Source of the DNA: Neofusicoccum parvum
Taxonomy: Eukaryota > Ascomycota > Dothideomycetes > Botryosphaeriales > Botryosphaeriaceae
Direction of reading: 5' to 3'
NCBI GenBank assembly: GCA_020912385.1
Contig: CP087210.1
Span: forward strand, 1,116,001 to 1,180,000
Length of the DNA stretch: 64,000 nucleotides
Each line of letters begins with the position of its first letter. Positions within the stretch are counted from its first letter, which is position 1. This document shows, one piece after another, positions 45,839-57,479 of this stretch. Both the position numbers and the translations under genes were made by a program. The notes beneath the pieces were generated by a model. It was not told the DNA's origin and made no database searches. It saw only the letters and a program-made list of their open reading frames with translations.

Positions 45839-47797
45839 TCACCCTCGCTCCTCCCCCCTCCCAACCTCCTTGAACCCCACCCTCAACGCCGGACACCCCA
45901 TCGTGAAGTGATCCTTGATCCCCTCGATCCACTCCGCCAGCGTCGCCTCCTCCAGCCACACGACCTCGAACCTCGCCACCGCCCGCGCCGTCACGCTCCG
46001 CAGCTCCATCATCGCCAGCCCCTTGCCGGGGCACTGGTACGGCCCCAGCAGGAACGGGATGAAGGCGGCGCGGTTGCGGATGAGCTCGGGGTTGGTGGTC
46101 CAGCGCTCGGGGCGGAAGGAGTTTGGGTCGTCGAAGTTGCGGGGGTCTGTGGGGTTGGCGTCAGTTGGTGATGGAATGGATGATGGATTGGGGGGGAGGG
46201 GGGGGGCTTTTTTTTTTTTTACCTCTGGTGATTCCGCAGGGCGGCAGCGAGACGATGACGTTGGGCGGGATGTAGGTCTGGCCGATCTGCAGGCCGTCGG
46301 CGGGCGTGACGCGCGAGGAGCCCCAGGTGACGGGTGGGTGTAGGCGGAGGACTTCGTTGATGGTGGCGTCGAGGATGGGGAGGGGTCGAAGGCAGGAGTA
46401 GGTGTCCGTGGCGAAGGCGGCATCGATTTCGGCGCGGAGGAGTGCGGCGTGGGAAGGGTGATTGGCTAGGTAGGCAAAGATCATGGTGAGAGCGCCGGCG
46501 GCGGTGTCGCTGAGAGGTCTTGGGATTAGTGGGTGGGTTGGTGGGGAAAGGAGGGGGGCGGGATTGGAGTAACGAACGTGCCGGCGCCTATGATGAGGCG
46601 CGATTCTGCGTTCAGGAGGGTTCGGCCTTCGGCATCGTCTTTGGTGTGCTTCATCAGATATCCCATGAGGTCTGGCTGCGGATCTTTCATCTGAAACCTG
46701 ACGTATCAGAGCGTGAACGGAAAAGCCTTGTGTAGGACAGCACCTTACCTTTTTGCGCATCTCAACCTTCTCCGCCGACCAGTCGTTCAGGCTTTTCATT
46801 GGCCCAGGAATCTTCGAACAGTTCTCCAAGATCTTGATTACCCAAGGCGTGTGCACCACCAAGGCAATCACATCTAAGCTGTCGTGGATGATCTTGAAAA
46901 TAGCCTCGTCCCTTGCTCCAGTTTGTCCGAGAAGATATCCACCCGACTTCCCAAAAGCTAGGGAGCACATGATATCGAAGCTATAGCGCTGACACAGGTC
47001 ATTGATGAGGACTGGGGCACCGCTGGCGATAGTTGGCGTGATGACGGAGATGAGGTCGTCAGTACCAGCCTCGACACTGGGAGCAAAGTCGGCGAGTGTA
47101 ACCTGAGCTCCGGTTAGTGTGAAACGTCCTCTTGGAGTTCACAACGAAGCTTACCTTGAAAGCATTGTCCCACACCCGACGCCTCTGTCGGTGGAACTCC
47201 TTATCCAGAGTCGTATGAACAGATTGCTCCAGCGAACCGTAGAACGGGCCTTTACTCGTCTTAGACCCGGGACCGAGGACTGGAACAATCGCTTCCGGAT
47301 CCGTTATTGAGAGTTCTCGTGGGCCTGGCAAGGATTAGTATGCTTGCAAAGGGTGTCCCAGGAATGTTCATGAACGCACCGATTCGGACATAATCTCCAT
47401 ACTTTGCATGAAGATCTCGGCTGAACTTGTACCATTTGATCCGCGTTCCAGCGGTCTTGTAAACGCCCCAGAACTTGGACAGCCTAGCAGGAAAAGGACC
47501 AGGGAATTTCTTCAGCGGGTGGAATACTGCGCGGTGGACGATGGTACTGAGACAAAGACCAGAGAAGAAGCTCGCGAATGTAACAATAGCGACGGAGTAC
47601 CGTGAAGAGGCATCTGCGCCGTAGGGGAGCTGGAGAGCTTTGAAAAGAGCGAATTGAAGGAACACGAATGCGCTGGCAACCGTCAATGGGTACCTGTCAA
47701 GCTGGTACCGTCTGAAGAGGCCCTGGTGGGTGAGGACGCCGCCGAGAAAAGGAAGCGCCACCAAGACGCCATAGTCGGAGGCTGCGAACACGTCCAT
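45839..47797 (-). CDS. Cytochrome P450 monooxygenase
   Basis: Six exons: 47797..47380, 47324..47155, 47102..46749, 46690..46578, 46509..46223 and 46146..45839. They give 549 aa, with introns of 52-76 bases. Two or three N-terminal hydrophobic segments anchor it in the ER. Hallmarks are present: the I-helix GAGTDTAAG (Thr352 at the exon joint), ExxR in INEVLRLHPP (Glu404-Arg407), FRPERW, and the heme loop FLLGPYQCPG with Cys486 as heme ligand. It would be a heme-thiolate oxygenase using NADPH from cytochrome P450 reductase. The IRIGPRELSI.D-like segment and I-helix resemble fungal P450s of secondary metabolism, but the substrate is unknown and no cluster partners are adjacent. In-frame ATGs upstream (for example 47989) could add up to about 64 residues; the chosen start places the first membrane helix near the N-terminus. 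Confidence 0.92.
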
Positions 47798-49268
47798 GGC
47801 GACCTCAGTATCTTTGCTGTCAGAGATGAGAGAGGTTTGCGCTTCATCAGGTGTCATCTGCGGGGCATATTTAGCCGTCAACATCCATGTCGTCAATCTG
47901 CCGCCCCCACTGCCAGGGTTCCATGATAACGCCAGTCCCAGCAGTGACCCGTCTGAAAGATAGGAGCGTTGCAAGACTCGTGCTGACATGGCTTCAACTG
48001 AGCTCTTCACGCAGCTGATACAAAGGAAAATATGACTGATGAGGATGCAATGGTAGAGATTGTGGATGGCGAGAAAGTAGACCAATGGTTTTTGGCTCAG
48101 CAATCCGGGCTTGCTCCACAAACACAGCACCGGGGACTACACCAGCAACAATTGCCGAGCGGAATCCAATAAACTGCCGGAATTTTGGGGTCTGTATTGG
48201 AGCACAAGATTTTCACGGTGCAAGTAGCAACCAGTTGAGGCGCGGCTATGCCATTCGCTCCACGTAATGCGCTCGATGTAACTTGGCACGTGCCTTCCAC
48301 GCAGGCAAGCCGAGAGTTCGGGTGAAGTGGCGGGTGGCAGGATCACGCAGTAACGAATATGGCCGGTTCCTGGTATTAAGCTGATGACAAGGCCTGCTCC
48401 GTACCACCGGCGGTAAATAAACTTCTCCAGTATCGTATGTTTCAGAGTGAAACGCCATCGGCCGGCCGTGTGAAGATACATCCGCAGTCCCCTATAGCTG
48501 CACATTAGGGCTATGTCGAACCCATGTCTGACTGGTCCGGAGATGGTTTGTTTGCTTGAGCCGAGCACGCTCTCGAAGCCACTGCGTAACCAAAAGGCGG
48601 ATCATATTGTCGAGCCCATCGCGGGACTAGCGCTCCGAGAGCCAAAGAATCCGAACTCAGGAACGAAAGACTTAGAGATCCACTGAATAGCCCGTCGTCT
48701 GCTCTCGAAGTTCCGTCGTACGGGTGTGTTCTCTGGCTGAAACCACTCAGAATGCCAAGCCTCGTATGCACAGCTGCGCTTCGGTGGCGAATTTGTGATG
48801 AAACATCAAGCTGAAGGCAAGAATGGCTTTATGGGGTGGGCAAAAATATCTGCCGAGCTTCTCAAAATTCCCCACAGTGTATTCTTGGCAAAGAATGACG
48901 CTCGTCATAGACCTCAGTAAGTTTGAAACGGTACGACTTCCGATTGGGCTTCTAAGTGTAAGATAGGACAGGTGCCGTGAGAACGTGCGACATACATATG
49001 TTTTCTGTCACCGGGCAACGTCATAGTGCCGGATATCTGCATGCCGGGGACCTAGACAACCAGAGACAGGGCTTGCTGTATCTCTGTGGTGATTGGTGGG
49101 CAAACGACTTGGTATGGGACTTGAACATCCCACGATAAAGGGTTGTGGCTGATTGCCATAGTTTGAGCTGTTGTGGAGGCAGGCGTATCGCTTGTAGTTC
49201 CTATTAGAATGCTTGTCGGATGCTAGGACCCGCCATGGCTATTCCATGCCCGAGACCAAAATGAGATC
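47798..49268. other. Intergenic region
   Basis: About 1.5 kb between the P450 start and the stop of the RapZ-like gene, both on the minus strand. Minus-strand frames at about 48137-48568 lack recognisable motifs. It should contain the P450 promoter and possible upstream coding extension. Otherwise nothing is seen. Confidence 0.5.
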
Positions 49269-49886
49269 CTACTCTTCCCATATTCCGTTGTGTTCGTGCA
49301 CCTCGGATGGAAACCGCGCCGATCTTTTCCATCCCCGCTTCTTTGCTGGTCTGTTTCTGCGATTCTTGCCAATCAGACCATCAGTGTCATCTGGCCCGTC
49401 AAGCTCCCGATGTATCACTTTGACGTCCCAATTCTCGGGCCATCCGCCTGCTGCGGCCAGTGACTCGACGAAAGCAGGGCTTCGGTGCTTCCCCATTTCG
49501 CAGAAACAGCTGACGCGAAGGACATCTTCGGGGTCAGGGTTTGCTTGCTCCATGCCTTCCACGTCCTGACTGTCTCCTTGGGCCGGGTGGCCAGTTTCCT
49601 CGGGCGTGCGGTTTCTTTGGGCGACGGAATTCTTCCGGCTCAGCTCGAAGTCTTCCATTGCTGCTGCGATGGTTGTCCGGGCGCGGTCGAGTTCAGATTG
49701 GAAAACTGGGTCCTTCAGAAGCTCCTTCCGGAGCGCCCAGTGCTTGCCGGTGTTGGTCTGACGCAGGGAGCGGGAAGGGTTTGGCACGGACCGCAGGTCG
49801 AATTTCAGCCACGGCGCGGGATGCAATGGCGGGCTCCTGGAGTGCGATGTAAGACAGAGGGTGTAACGAGCCGGCTCTTCGGACAT
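49269..49886 (-). CDS. RapZ C-terminal domain-like protein
   Basis: An intronless protein of 205 aa from the ATG at 49886; the frame is open 32 codons further up to 49982, but homology-like sequence begins just after the chosen start (RYTLCLTSHSR). Motifs match the C-terminal domain of bacterial RapZ: FDLRSVPNP at 29-37 (compare DLRFLPNP), CEMGKHRSPAFVESLA at 129-144 (the Gly-x-His-Arg-Ser loop), and VIHREL at 158-163. In bacteria this domain binds the amino-sugar signal GlcN6P and RNA partners. The N-terminal P-loop ATPase domain of RapZ is absent. The last 40 residues are basic (KNRRNRPAKKRGWKR). The fungal role is unknown. It diverges from the malic enzyme gene. Confidence 0.8.
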   Translation of the reverse strand: MSEEPARYTLCLTSHSRSPPLHPAPWLKFDLRSVPNPSRSLRQTNTGKHWALRKELLKDPVFQSELDRARTTIAAAMEDFELSRKNSVAQRNRTPEETGHPAQGDSQDVEGMEQANPDPEDVLRVSCFCEMGKHRSPAFVESLAAAGGWPENWDVKVIHRELDGPDDTDGLIGKNRRNRPAKKRGWKRSARFPSEVHEHNGIWEE

Positions 49887-50414
49887 GCCGGACGAGCTGT
49901 GGCCGGCCTGTGATGAGAAGGGGCGCGAGTGGTGCTGGGTTCCCGCCACGCTGCTGGCCAGGGCGTCCAGCTCATATACCAAGCTGGCGCTGGCGTGGTT
50001 CAGACGGCATTCCTGGTGGCAGCGGGCGGCATGGAGGAGTCAGCGCGGGTGGCGGGGCGGGATTCCCGGTTGGGCGTTTCCGACGCGGCGGCCGCCAAGC
50101 TTTTTGACGGCCGCAGCGGGGTGGCGGGGCAGAGCTTGTCTGCTGCACTGGCCGGCGCACACATGAGCTTGTTGGGGCCCCCTTGTTCTGCTGGGCGATC
50201 TGGACGTCCTCGCTGCTGCGCGACGGCCGGCTGCCCCCGCGTGCTGCTGAGTCGCGGCCGCGATAGCTGGCGAAGGCGGCGCCCGAACCGTGGAATCGGC
50301 CTCCAGCTACGTCATGGCTGGGCCCACCCGCCCGCCAGCAATCAAGCTGCGGCACCGTGCTGTGCATAGGCTCTGCCCAGAGCTGCCTCAGCTCGTCGCC
50401 CTCTCCACCCTGGG
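49887..50414. promoter_or_regulatory. Divergent promoter region, RapZ-like gene and malic enzyme
   Basis: 528 bases between two outward-reading genes; GC-rich, ending in a CT-rich stretch before the malic enzyme ATG. No individual motif was assigned. If the RapZ-like protein starts at 49982 the region is about 100 bases shorter. Confidence 0.55.
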
Positions 50415-52774
50415 ATGCGTCTTTTCCTCGCCGCCGCTCCAGCTGCTTCCACGCGTGTCGGACGCCTGAAGCTTATCAGCCCGCTCTTCCGCACCAGCCG
50501 CCGCGCCCCCCGCGCCCCCCGCGCCCTCCACTCCACACCAGCCATGTCTTCGAAGCAGGACCAGAAGCACCCGAAGTTCGGCAGCCTCCCGCTGTCGACT
50601 TCGGGCCCTCAGGACTGCGCTCTCACCGTACGTGGGGCGCTGCGGTTGTCTGGGCTCTGAGCATTGACCTGTCTCTTCACTCCAGGGCTCCGCGCTGCTC
50701 AACACGCCGTATCTGAACAAGGGCACTGCCTTCACCAAGGAAGAGCGAGATGAATTCAAGCTCCATGGCCTCCTCCCGCAGAACGTCCAGAAGCTCGAAG
50801 AGCAGGTCAAGCGCGCCTACGATCAATTCTGCAGCCGCCCGAACGATCTCGCGAAGAACACGTTCATGACGAGCATGAAGGAGCAGAACGAGGTGTTATA
50901 CTACAGGGTGTGTTGCCGCCATCTGTCAAGCACGTGCAAAATTGGTAGCTGGAGCTAATCGCCCAATGAGCAGCTCATCCAGGATCACCTCAAAGAGATG
51001 TTCAGCATCATCTACACGCCCACCGAGGGCGACGCCATTGCAAACTACTCGAGATTATTTCGGCGCCCCGAGGGGTGTTTCCTCAACATCGACGATGTGG
51101 ACAGGATTCCGGATGACCTGGACCAGTTTGGCCCATCGGATGAGGTGGATCTTATCGTGGTCAGCGACGGCGAGCAGGTAATCGCCCCCAATTGCATGAT
51201 AGTCGGGGCTGCATGTTGACCGGAGGCAGATTCTGGGGATTGGTGACCAAGGAGTGGGTGGCATCTTGATCTCCGTTGCGAAGCTGGTCATTTACACCTT
51301 GTGTGCGGGCATTCATCCCTCTCGCACTTTGCCTGTCGTGCTGGACTGTGGAACAAATGTGAGCGTCTCGCAGCATTCAGTGGTTTCGTCCAATTCTGAC
51401 CACGTTTCAGAACGAAGAGCTGCTCAATGATGATTTATACCTTGGCCTGCGCAAACCCAGGGTTCGCGGGGAGAAGTACGACGCATTTGTGGACAAGTTC
51501 ATCACCGCCGCTCGAAAGAGATACCCGAGGGCCTACATCCACTTCGTATGCTATCTAACCATGTGTAACATCATAGCCGCTAACCAAAACACAGGAGGAC
51601 TTCGGGTTGCCAAATGCGAGGCGGATTCTTGACAGCTACACTCCGAAGATTGCTTGTTTCAACGACGATGTCCAGGGCACTGGATGCGTTACTCTTGCTG
51701 CCATCATGTCCGCAATGAAAATTGCCGACATCAAGTATCAAGACCTGAGAGTGGTGATGTTCGGTGCAGGTACTGCAGGTACCGGCATCGCGGATCAAAT
51801 CAAGGATGCCATTGCTGTTTCTACGGAGAAATCGAAAGAAGAGGCTGGAGCACAGATTTGGTATGACACTCATCTTGTCGTGTCTCAACATCAACTCAGA
51901 TAGCTGACTTGTGACAGGTGTGTTGACAAGCCGGGACTTCTTTTGAAGTCAAAAAAGAACGATCTCACCCCAGCTCAGGTCACCTACGCCAAGGAAGATT
52001 CCGAATGGGAGGGCAAGGGCCACAATGATCTTCTCAGTGTCGTCAAGGAGGTCAAGCCTCACGTGTTGATCGGCACGTCCACCAAGCCCGGGTCTTTCAC
52101 CAAGGAAGTCGTCGAAGAGATGGCAAAGCATGTCGAAAGACCGATCATCTTCCCCCTAAGCAATCCGACAAGGTTGCATGAAGCAAAGCCGAAGGATTTG
52201 TTTGAGTGGACAAAGGGCAAGTGCTTGGTTGCAACCGGAAGCCCGTTCGAGCCTGTGGAATACGAGGGCAAGAAATACGAGATCGGTAAGCCACAAATCG
52301 TTCTGAGGATACACAGTAAGCACGGTTGTCTGACCAGCGGCAGCTGAATGCAACAACTCCACCACGTTTCCCGGTATCGGCCTGGGCGCCGTTCTTAGCC
52401 GCACCCGCCTCATGACACCCTCCCTCCTCGTAGCGGCTACCGAGTCCCTCGCATCGCAAGCCCCCGCTCTTAAGGACGAGAACAAGGGAACGCCCAGAGA
52501 AGTCGCCCTACTTCCAGATGTTACGGATGTTCGCGAGATTAGCGTGCACATTGCCAAGGCCGTCATCCAGAAAGCCGTCGAGGAGGGCTTGAACCAGGAG
52601 AAGGGTATCCCAAGCGACGAAGCTAATCTGGAGGAGTGGATCAGGGAGCAGATGTGGGATCCAGTGTACAGACCGCTGCGGAGGGTCAAGCCGGAGAAGG
52701 CGAGCAGGCACGCCAGGGGAGAGTCAGGCTCAGCGAGTGTGAGGAGGCAGGGGAGCTTCAGTTATCATGCGTGA
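50415..52774 (+). CDS. NAD(P)-dependent malic enzyme, probably mitochondrial
   Basis: Eight exons: 50415..50627, 50686..50907, 50974..51177, 51230..51358, 51411..51545, 51595..51860, 51918..52285 and 52344..52774. They give 655 aa; introns are 49-66 bases. The enzyme oxidatively decarboxylates L-malate to pyruvate and CO2. Motifs in order: [37 protein letters not shown], the metal site [31 protein letters not shown], the dinucleotide fold [20 protein letters not shown], and [18 protein letters not shown] at the last splice joint. The first 48 residues ([20 protein letters not shown] onward to RALHSTPAM) are rich in Arg and Ser and nearly free of acidic residues, as in a mitochondrial presequence. 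The ATG at about 50544 (MSSKQDQK) could give a cytosolic form. The tail is Ser/Arg-rich. Confidence 0.94.
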
Positions 52775-54516
52775 GATGATGGTGTCAGAGGTTTCCCAAG
52801 ATTTTTTTTGTACTTCATGGGACGTCCATGATGCCGGGTTAATACATCTACCAAATAGATTGGTACTATCGGCTCTTCCTTTGTCGAAGTCTCGCTCAAA
52901 GATGAAAGACTCGTTATTATCTGTCAACCACATTCGCCTCTCAAACACACGTCTCTTTACTGTTTTATCCATGTACCAGCACTACCTGTCTTACTGTTAT
53001 GCAACGCACCTGCAACTACATGTAACACTTCCCCTTTATGCGCACGGATAGGTACACTTCCGAGTCCCGTTATGCACGCGTATATAAGAAGCCCAAGTAG
53101 CATGAATAAAGAAGGCAGCGGTGTCTACTTTCTCGCGCCGTCCAACATTATCACATGAAGCTACAGTATCGGTCAACATTTCATGTTCAGAGCAGATTGG
53201 GCAAACAGAAACGGCGCTCTTTTAGGCATGAAGGTAGGCCTCCATTCGTTGAGCCCCGTGGCCAGAATTTTGCGTGCCCGGTGCCCTCCGTTCTTGCCTC
53301 AGCTATCGGTCTTCATATTTATTTAAAGCGAAAGCTCGACTAATACCTCCACTAAAGAATATGCACTATAGCAATGCAAATAGTCCGTCTGTGCCAGCTG
53401 CGGACCCTCCGTTCCTTGCCTGCTTTGAGCCACCACCCTCTCATTCGCGTCCCTTTTCGTTTGTCTTGCTCATACCATAGCCAAGAGAGAGACCCGCTCA
53501 AATATCTAGATAGTGAGAATCTTCAGTGAAACTAAAAAGATGATGTTCACCATTACACAGTCCTTCAAATCATTGTCAAGTGTACCTCTGAATTCTGCGC
53601 TCCCGCATCAACCGAAAACGGAAGCTTCAGGCCGTGTTCATCTACCGAAATAGAGCGACCGAACATGAGTAACAATATTGTTCACCGAAGTGAGCCGGCT
53701 ATCTACCCTAGTTTCGATGGATGTTGTGACGCTCAAGGTCCGATCTTCCATTTCCAAACAACCCCGCAAGTCAGCCTCAACTCATCCACGCAACAACTCC
53801 AAGCCCTACTGAGCCCGTCCAGCAAGACCCTATCATATTTTGCATCATCATTCTACGACACTGCCGGCACGCATCATCCCAAACTCTGATTTTCAGCTAT
53901 ACCTGCCGCAACAGCTAAACCATCGTGCTCCAAACTTGACATCTCATTCCGAGTCCGGTCTTCATGCAACTAGGTAACCTGACGCTCTTAGTGTCTATTG
54001 CTGAGAATTTAGCTGTAGTTATTGTCGTCCCTAGTGAGCAAAAATGAAGAACTCTCCTTGTATGAGGAAGGGTTTGCTTTCAAGCAGCATCTAACAAAAT
54101 GCTTGGTCCTGTAGTATACTTATATTGGTGTTGCCAGGTGTAATGAGACTCGATGCTGCTACAGAGAGGTCGCACGAAGTGCGAGAGTCTACGTACAAAC
54201 GAGAGCTATAAACTGCGAAGTGTGTGACGTCACCGCATACCTACGTACCTACTGCCTACGTGTCATCACGTGCTTCACCTCAACACCAGTCCTTACTCAG
54301 CCGTTACACCAGGTAAGCATGGAACTGTATTTGGGACAGCAAGTCACAACTGAAAATCTCCTGTAATGAGTGTGGTCCATCAAAGTATAGGCACGTGTAG
54401 TCAGCAAGTCAGTAGTAAGAGCGGAAGAGTGGAAAGTCGTATATTCCCCGAATTATCTATGCTCAAAGACTGTCGAGCTATCCATGTAATCTCTTCCTGC
54501 TCATGATGATATACAA
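52775..54516. other. Intergenic, AT-richer region
   Basis: About 1.7 kb between two convergent genes (malic enzyme on plus, Zn2Cys6 factor on minus). It is visibly AT-richer than the coding regions. Short frames near 52800-53340 and 53665-53889 have no features. It should contain both 3' UTRs. Confidence 0.55.
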
Positions 54517-57479
54517 TCAAGCATTCCAGTTAGCCGAGGGTTCTGGGTACATATGTGCTGACTGTCCTTGGTGTTGATACTGCTGGGGCTGTTCGTATCC
54601 CATATCTCCACCAAAGAGGCTTGATAGGTCTACACCCATGCCCATATTGGAGAAGTCGAAGTCTCCGAAGCCGGCCATGTCCCAGTTGTAGTTTCCTATT
54701 CCTTGACCGCCAATGTTGTTGTTGTTTTCGTAGTAGCCTTGTTGAAGAGGCGGCGCCTGGGCCTGTTGAGCTACTTCCGAGAGTAGATGTAGCGGTGTCT
54801 GAGTTGTAGGAACACCACTGCTACCATTAGCCGTAAATGTGTGACGAGTGTGTTCAGGCGGGCCGTTAGACGTGGCTGTAGCCGGTGCTGATGTCCCATT
54901 GGTTGCAGGAGCAGGTTGTCCAGAAAAGACGTCCGCACATGCCTCGCCATTTTTCATGCGGTTGAACTTTTCCCGGAGACGCAGGAGTATGCGCGGAAAT
55001 TTGGTGTGCGGTGATTGCGGATCATGCTCCTCAGTAGACTGGAAGCGACGGATGAGGTTGTCGAAGAAGTATTCCAGACGTAGTGAATCTGGTGTTATCA
55101 CGCTCCCCAAGTCGCCTGGGCAGGTTGCGTCTGCCCATAACTTCGTGAGACAGACCGTGGAGTAAACACACCGTACGGCTGCGTTGAATTAGTAGAGTGA
55201 AGGCGAACATTTTCGATCTGGAACAACTCACAGTACATGAGGGGCAGCGCGTAAAGAGCATCAAAGTCGAGTGAGAGGAAGTTGTCAAGAACCCCGTGAC
55301 AAGACTTCACACATTCCTTCAGCGAGCTGGTCTGCACCGGCCCAAGGGTCTTTGGACGCCCATCTTCTGCGCTTTCATCAACATTCTGATTGTGATGCAT
55401 GGCAACTTCGTGCGTGTAGAGGCCGACGACGCTTTCTGAGAACTTTAGGACAGCTATTACGCGATGAGTCAGTATATGAATAAGAGTGGTAAGACCCAGG
55501 GAAACATACTCTGGTTGGCATTTGATGGTCGTTGAGCGCGTAGTAGTTCAAGCTTTGTGTCGTAGTTGCGTAGTGCAATCTCGTTGAACTTATCGGCGAG
55601 GTTGGCACTCGCTGCAGGGTCGTCCATGGAGAATTGTGAAGCTACATCTTCCGCAATAGCAGCCAATCTGACATGGTAGCACAACACTTTATCAGATGGC
55701 AGAGCGTCCGGCGAGGATTCTAGTTCTGAGACACACTCGTCCATATACTGGTTCCAACGAAGGAGCATGGGGCGACGTAGGACCATGGCGATACTATCAA
55801 TGGTTAGTATCACGCTAAATCCTTATCTGTAAGAGAGTAACATACTTTGTTCCCAGATAATAGCAGACCTTAATGGAGAATTAGTTCAATTGAACAATCA
55901 AGAGGACTCAAGAATTGCCTACCATAAATGATCTGCGCGCGTCAACCCCTCCTGCATTGGGAAGACACCTTCGGAATGGACCGAGACCGAGCTTTGCTTT
56001 GGCCTTACCGGCTCGTTTGCCGAGACCAAGCTCCAAGGCCATGGTGATCGCAGAATTGGTCATCATGTAGAAAGCATGGCGTTCATATACCACGGGAGGC
56101 CGATACCAAAGCACGCATACAACCAGGGCTTGGATGATTTCGAGTGACTTTTCTTGCCGACGCCAGATCAGTTCCGCGAACCAGCTCTGTAAGAGATCGG
56201 CCAGGTATCGTTGTGTCTCTGCTGGAAGAAGCGGATCGCAGCCAAAGGAAGCTGCACTCAGTATGGACAGAAACAATAGTGGCTTCTCTTCGCGGAGCCG
56301 CGCCGCCGTGGTATCCTGCGGAAGAGGTACAGCTGGGAATGCTGGCATCAATGCGTTGATGTAACGGCTCACAACCCGCTCGGCGATCTCGGGGTTGAGG
56401 CACCGGTCGACCTCGTAGGAGATGTAGGAGTAGTCGGACTGCGGAGGGCGATTCTCAACCCTTTGATGGGCTGCAGCTGCGATCTCGGCATGCTCATCGA
56501 ACATGATCTCTCGCCGAACCTCGTTGGAAATCTACGCCACAAGTCGAGTCGATAAGCATCAGCAAGCTGTTTCCTCAATTGAGGGCCGAAACACCTACCA
56601 GCGCTTCTTGATCATTCATTCGCCGGCGTTTCTCGGGACGAGCCGAGTCCGCGAAGTCGGCGGGCCCATGGGCACCTTCTGGGAGGGGCGCATCTGGATG
56701 GCTGGCATAGGCATAAGGCGCCGCCGGATTGTCGCCCAGGCGGGCAGTCAGCTCATTCACTTTCTTTTCGAGCTCCGCGACGCGCGTGTCGGCCTTCTTG
56801 GTGCGCTTCTTGGTGGGTGCGGTTGTGACACAGGTTTTCTTGGATTTGAGACAGCGCTTGCACGGGCTGATCTCTGAAATGAGGCCATTTTCTTCTTGAG
56901 GATCGCAGCGGACCTAAAGACTTTAGCCGTACTCCAGAGCAGAAAGCATTAACAAGGTACCTTTAAAGCGCGGCAATGATCGCATGCGCGCAGACGCTTG
57001 CCGTCCGGGCCGAGCTTGGTTTGATTGCTGCAGGCATGTCAGAAACAACGGTAAATTGGAGGCTGTCTTAAACACCGCGCGAGGTTCGGGAGCACAGCGC
57101 TGCGTGGAGCCAGTTGCACAGGGCGCCGGCAGGTGGTCGGACACGCAGCATGCAGGAATTGAGCGAGATGACTAGTAGCAGAAGGCTGCACGTACTTCTG
57201 AGCATTGGGGTCAGTGGCACCGACGGAGGCAGAGCTAGGCGTTGAGGCGCGACGATCCTGCTGGGCAGCGGTCGCGATAGCTTGCAAAGCAGCGTCGGCG
57301 GAGTCGGCGGACGGTTGCGAGGCGTTCTGGCCTTGCGGCGGGTAGGACCCATAGAACGGACCGTGAGCGTAGAACGAGTCCTGCAGGCCCTGAAACCGCT
57401 GCTTGAAGTCGTGGTCGGGGCGGTCAGGCTGCTGGTCCCCGAACTCGAGGGCGGGATCTATGCGCGGCGGCTCTGACAT
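54517..57479 (-). CDS. Zn2Cys6 fungal transcription factor
   Basis: Eight exons: 57479..57196, 57027..56961, 56913..56599, 56531..55923, 55868..55846, 55793..55510, 55453..55232 and 55178..54517. They give 821 aa. The binuclear zinc cluster is CX2CX6CX14CX2CX6C: Cys110, 113, 120, 135, 138 and 145 (ACDHCRALK/VRCDPQE, then SPCKRCLKSKKTC), followed by a basic linker and a heptad-like dimerisation segment VAELEKKVNELTARL. A long helical middle region (from about ISNEVRREIMFDEHAEIA to PSDKVLCYHVRLAA) matches the regulatory domain of C6 activators, and the C-terminus is Gln/Asn/Gly-rich, a likely activation domain. An intron falls within the zinc cluster and exon 5 is a 23-base microexon. It is a nuclear DNA-binding regulator; targets are unknown, with a War1-like identity only a guess. 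Confidence 0.92.

Noticed and set aside
48137..48568. 143-codon minus-strand frame upstream of the P450
   Set aside because: No family resemblance or splice support; likely chance.
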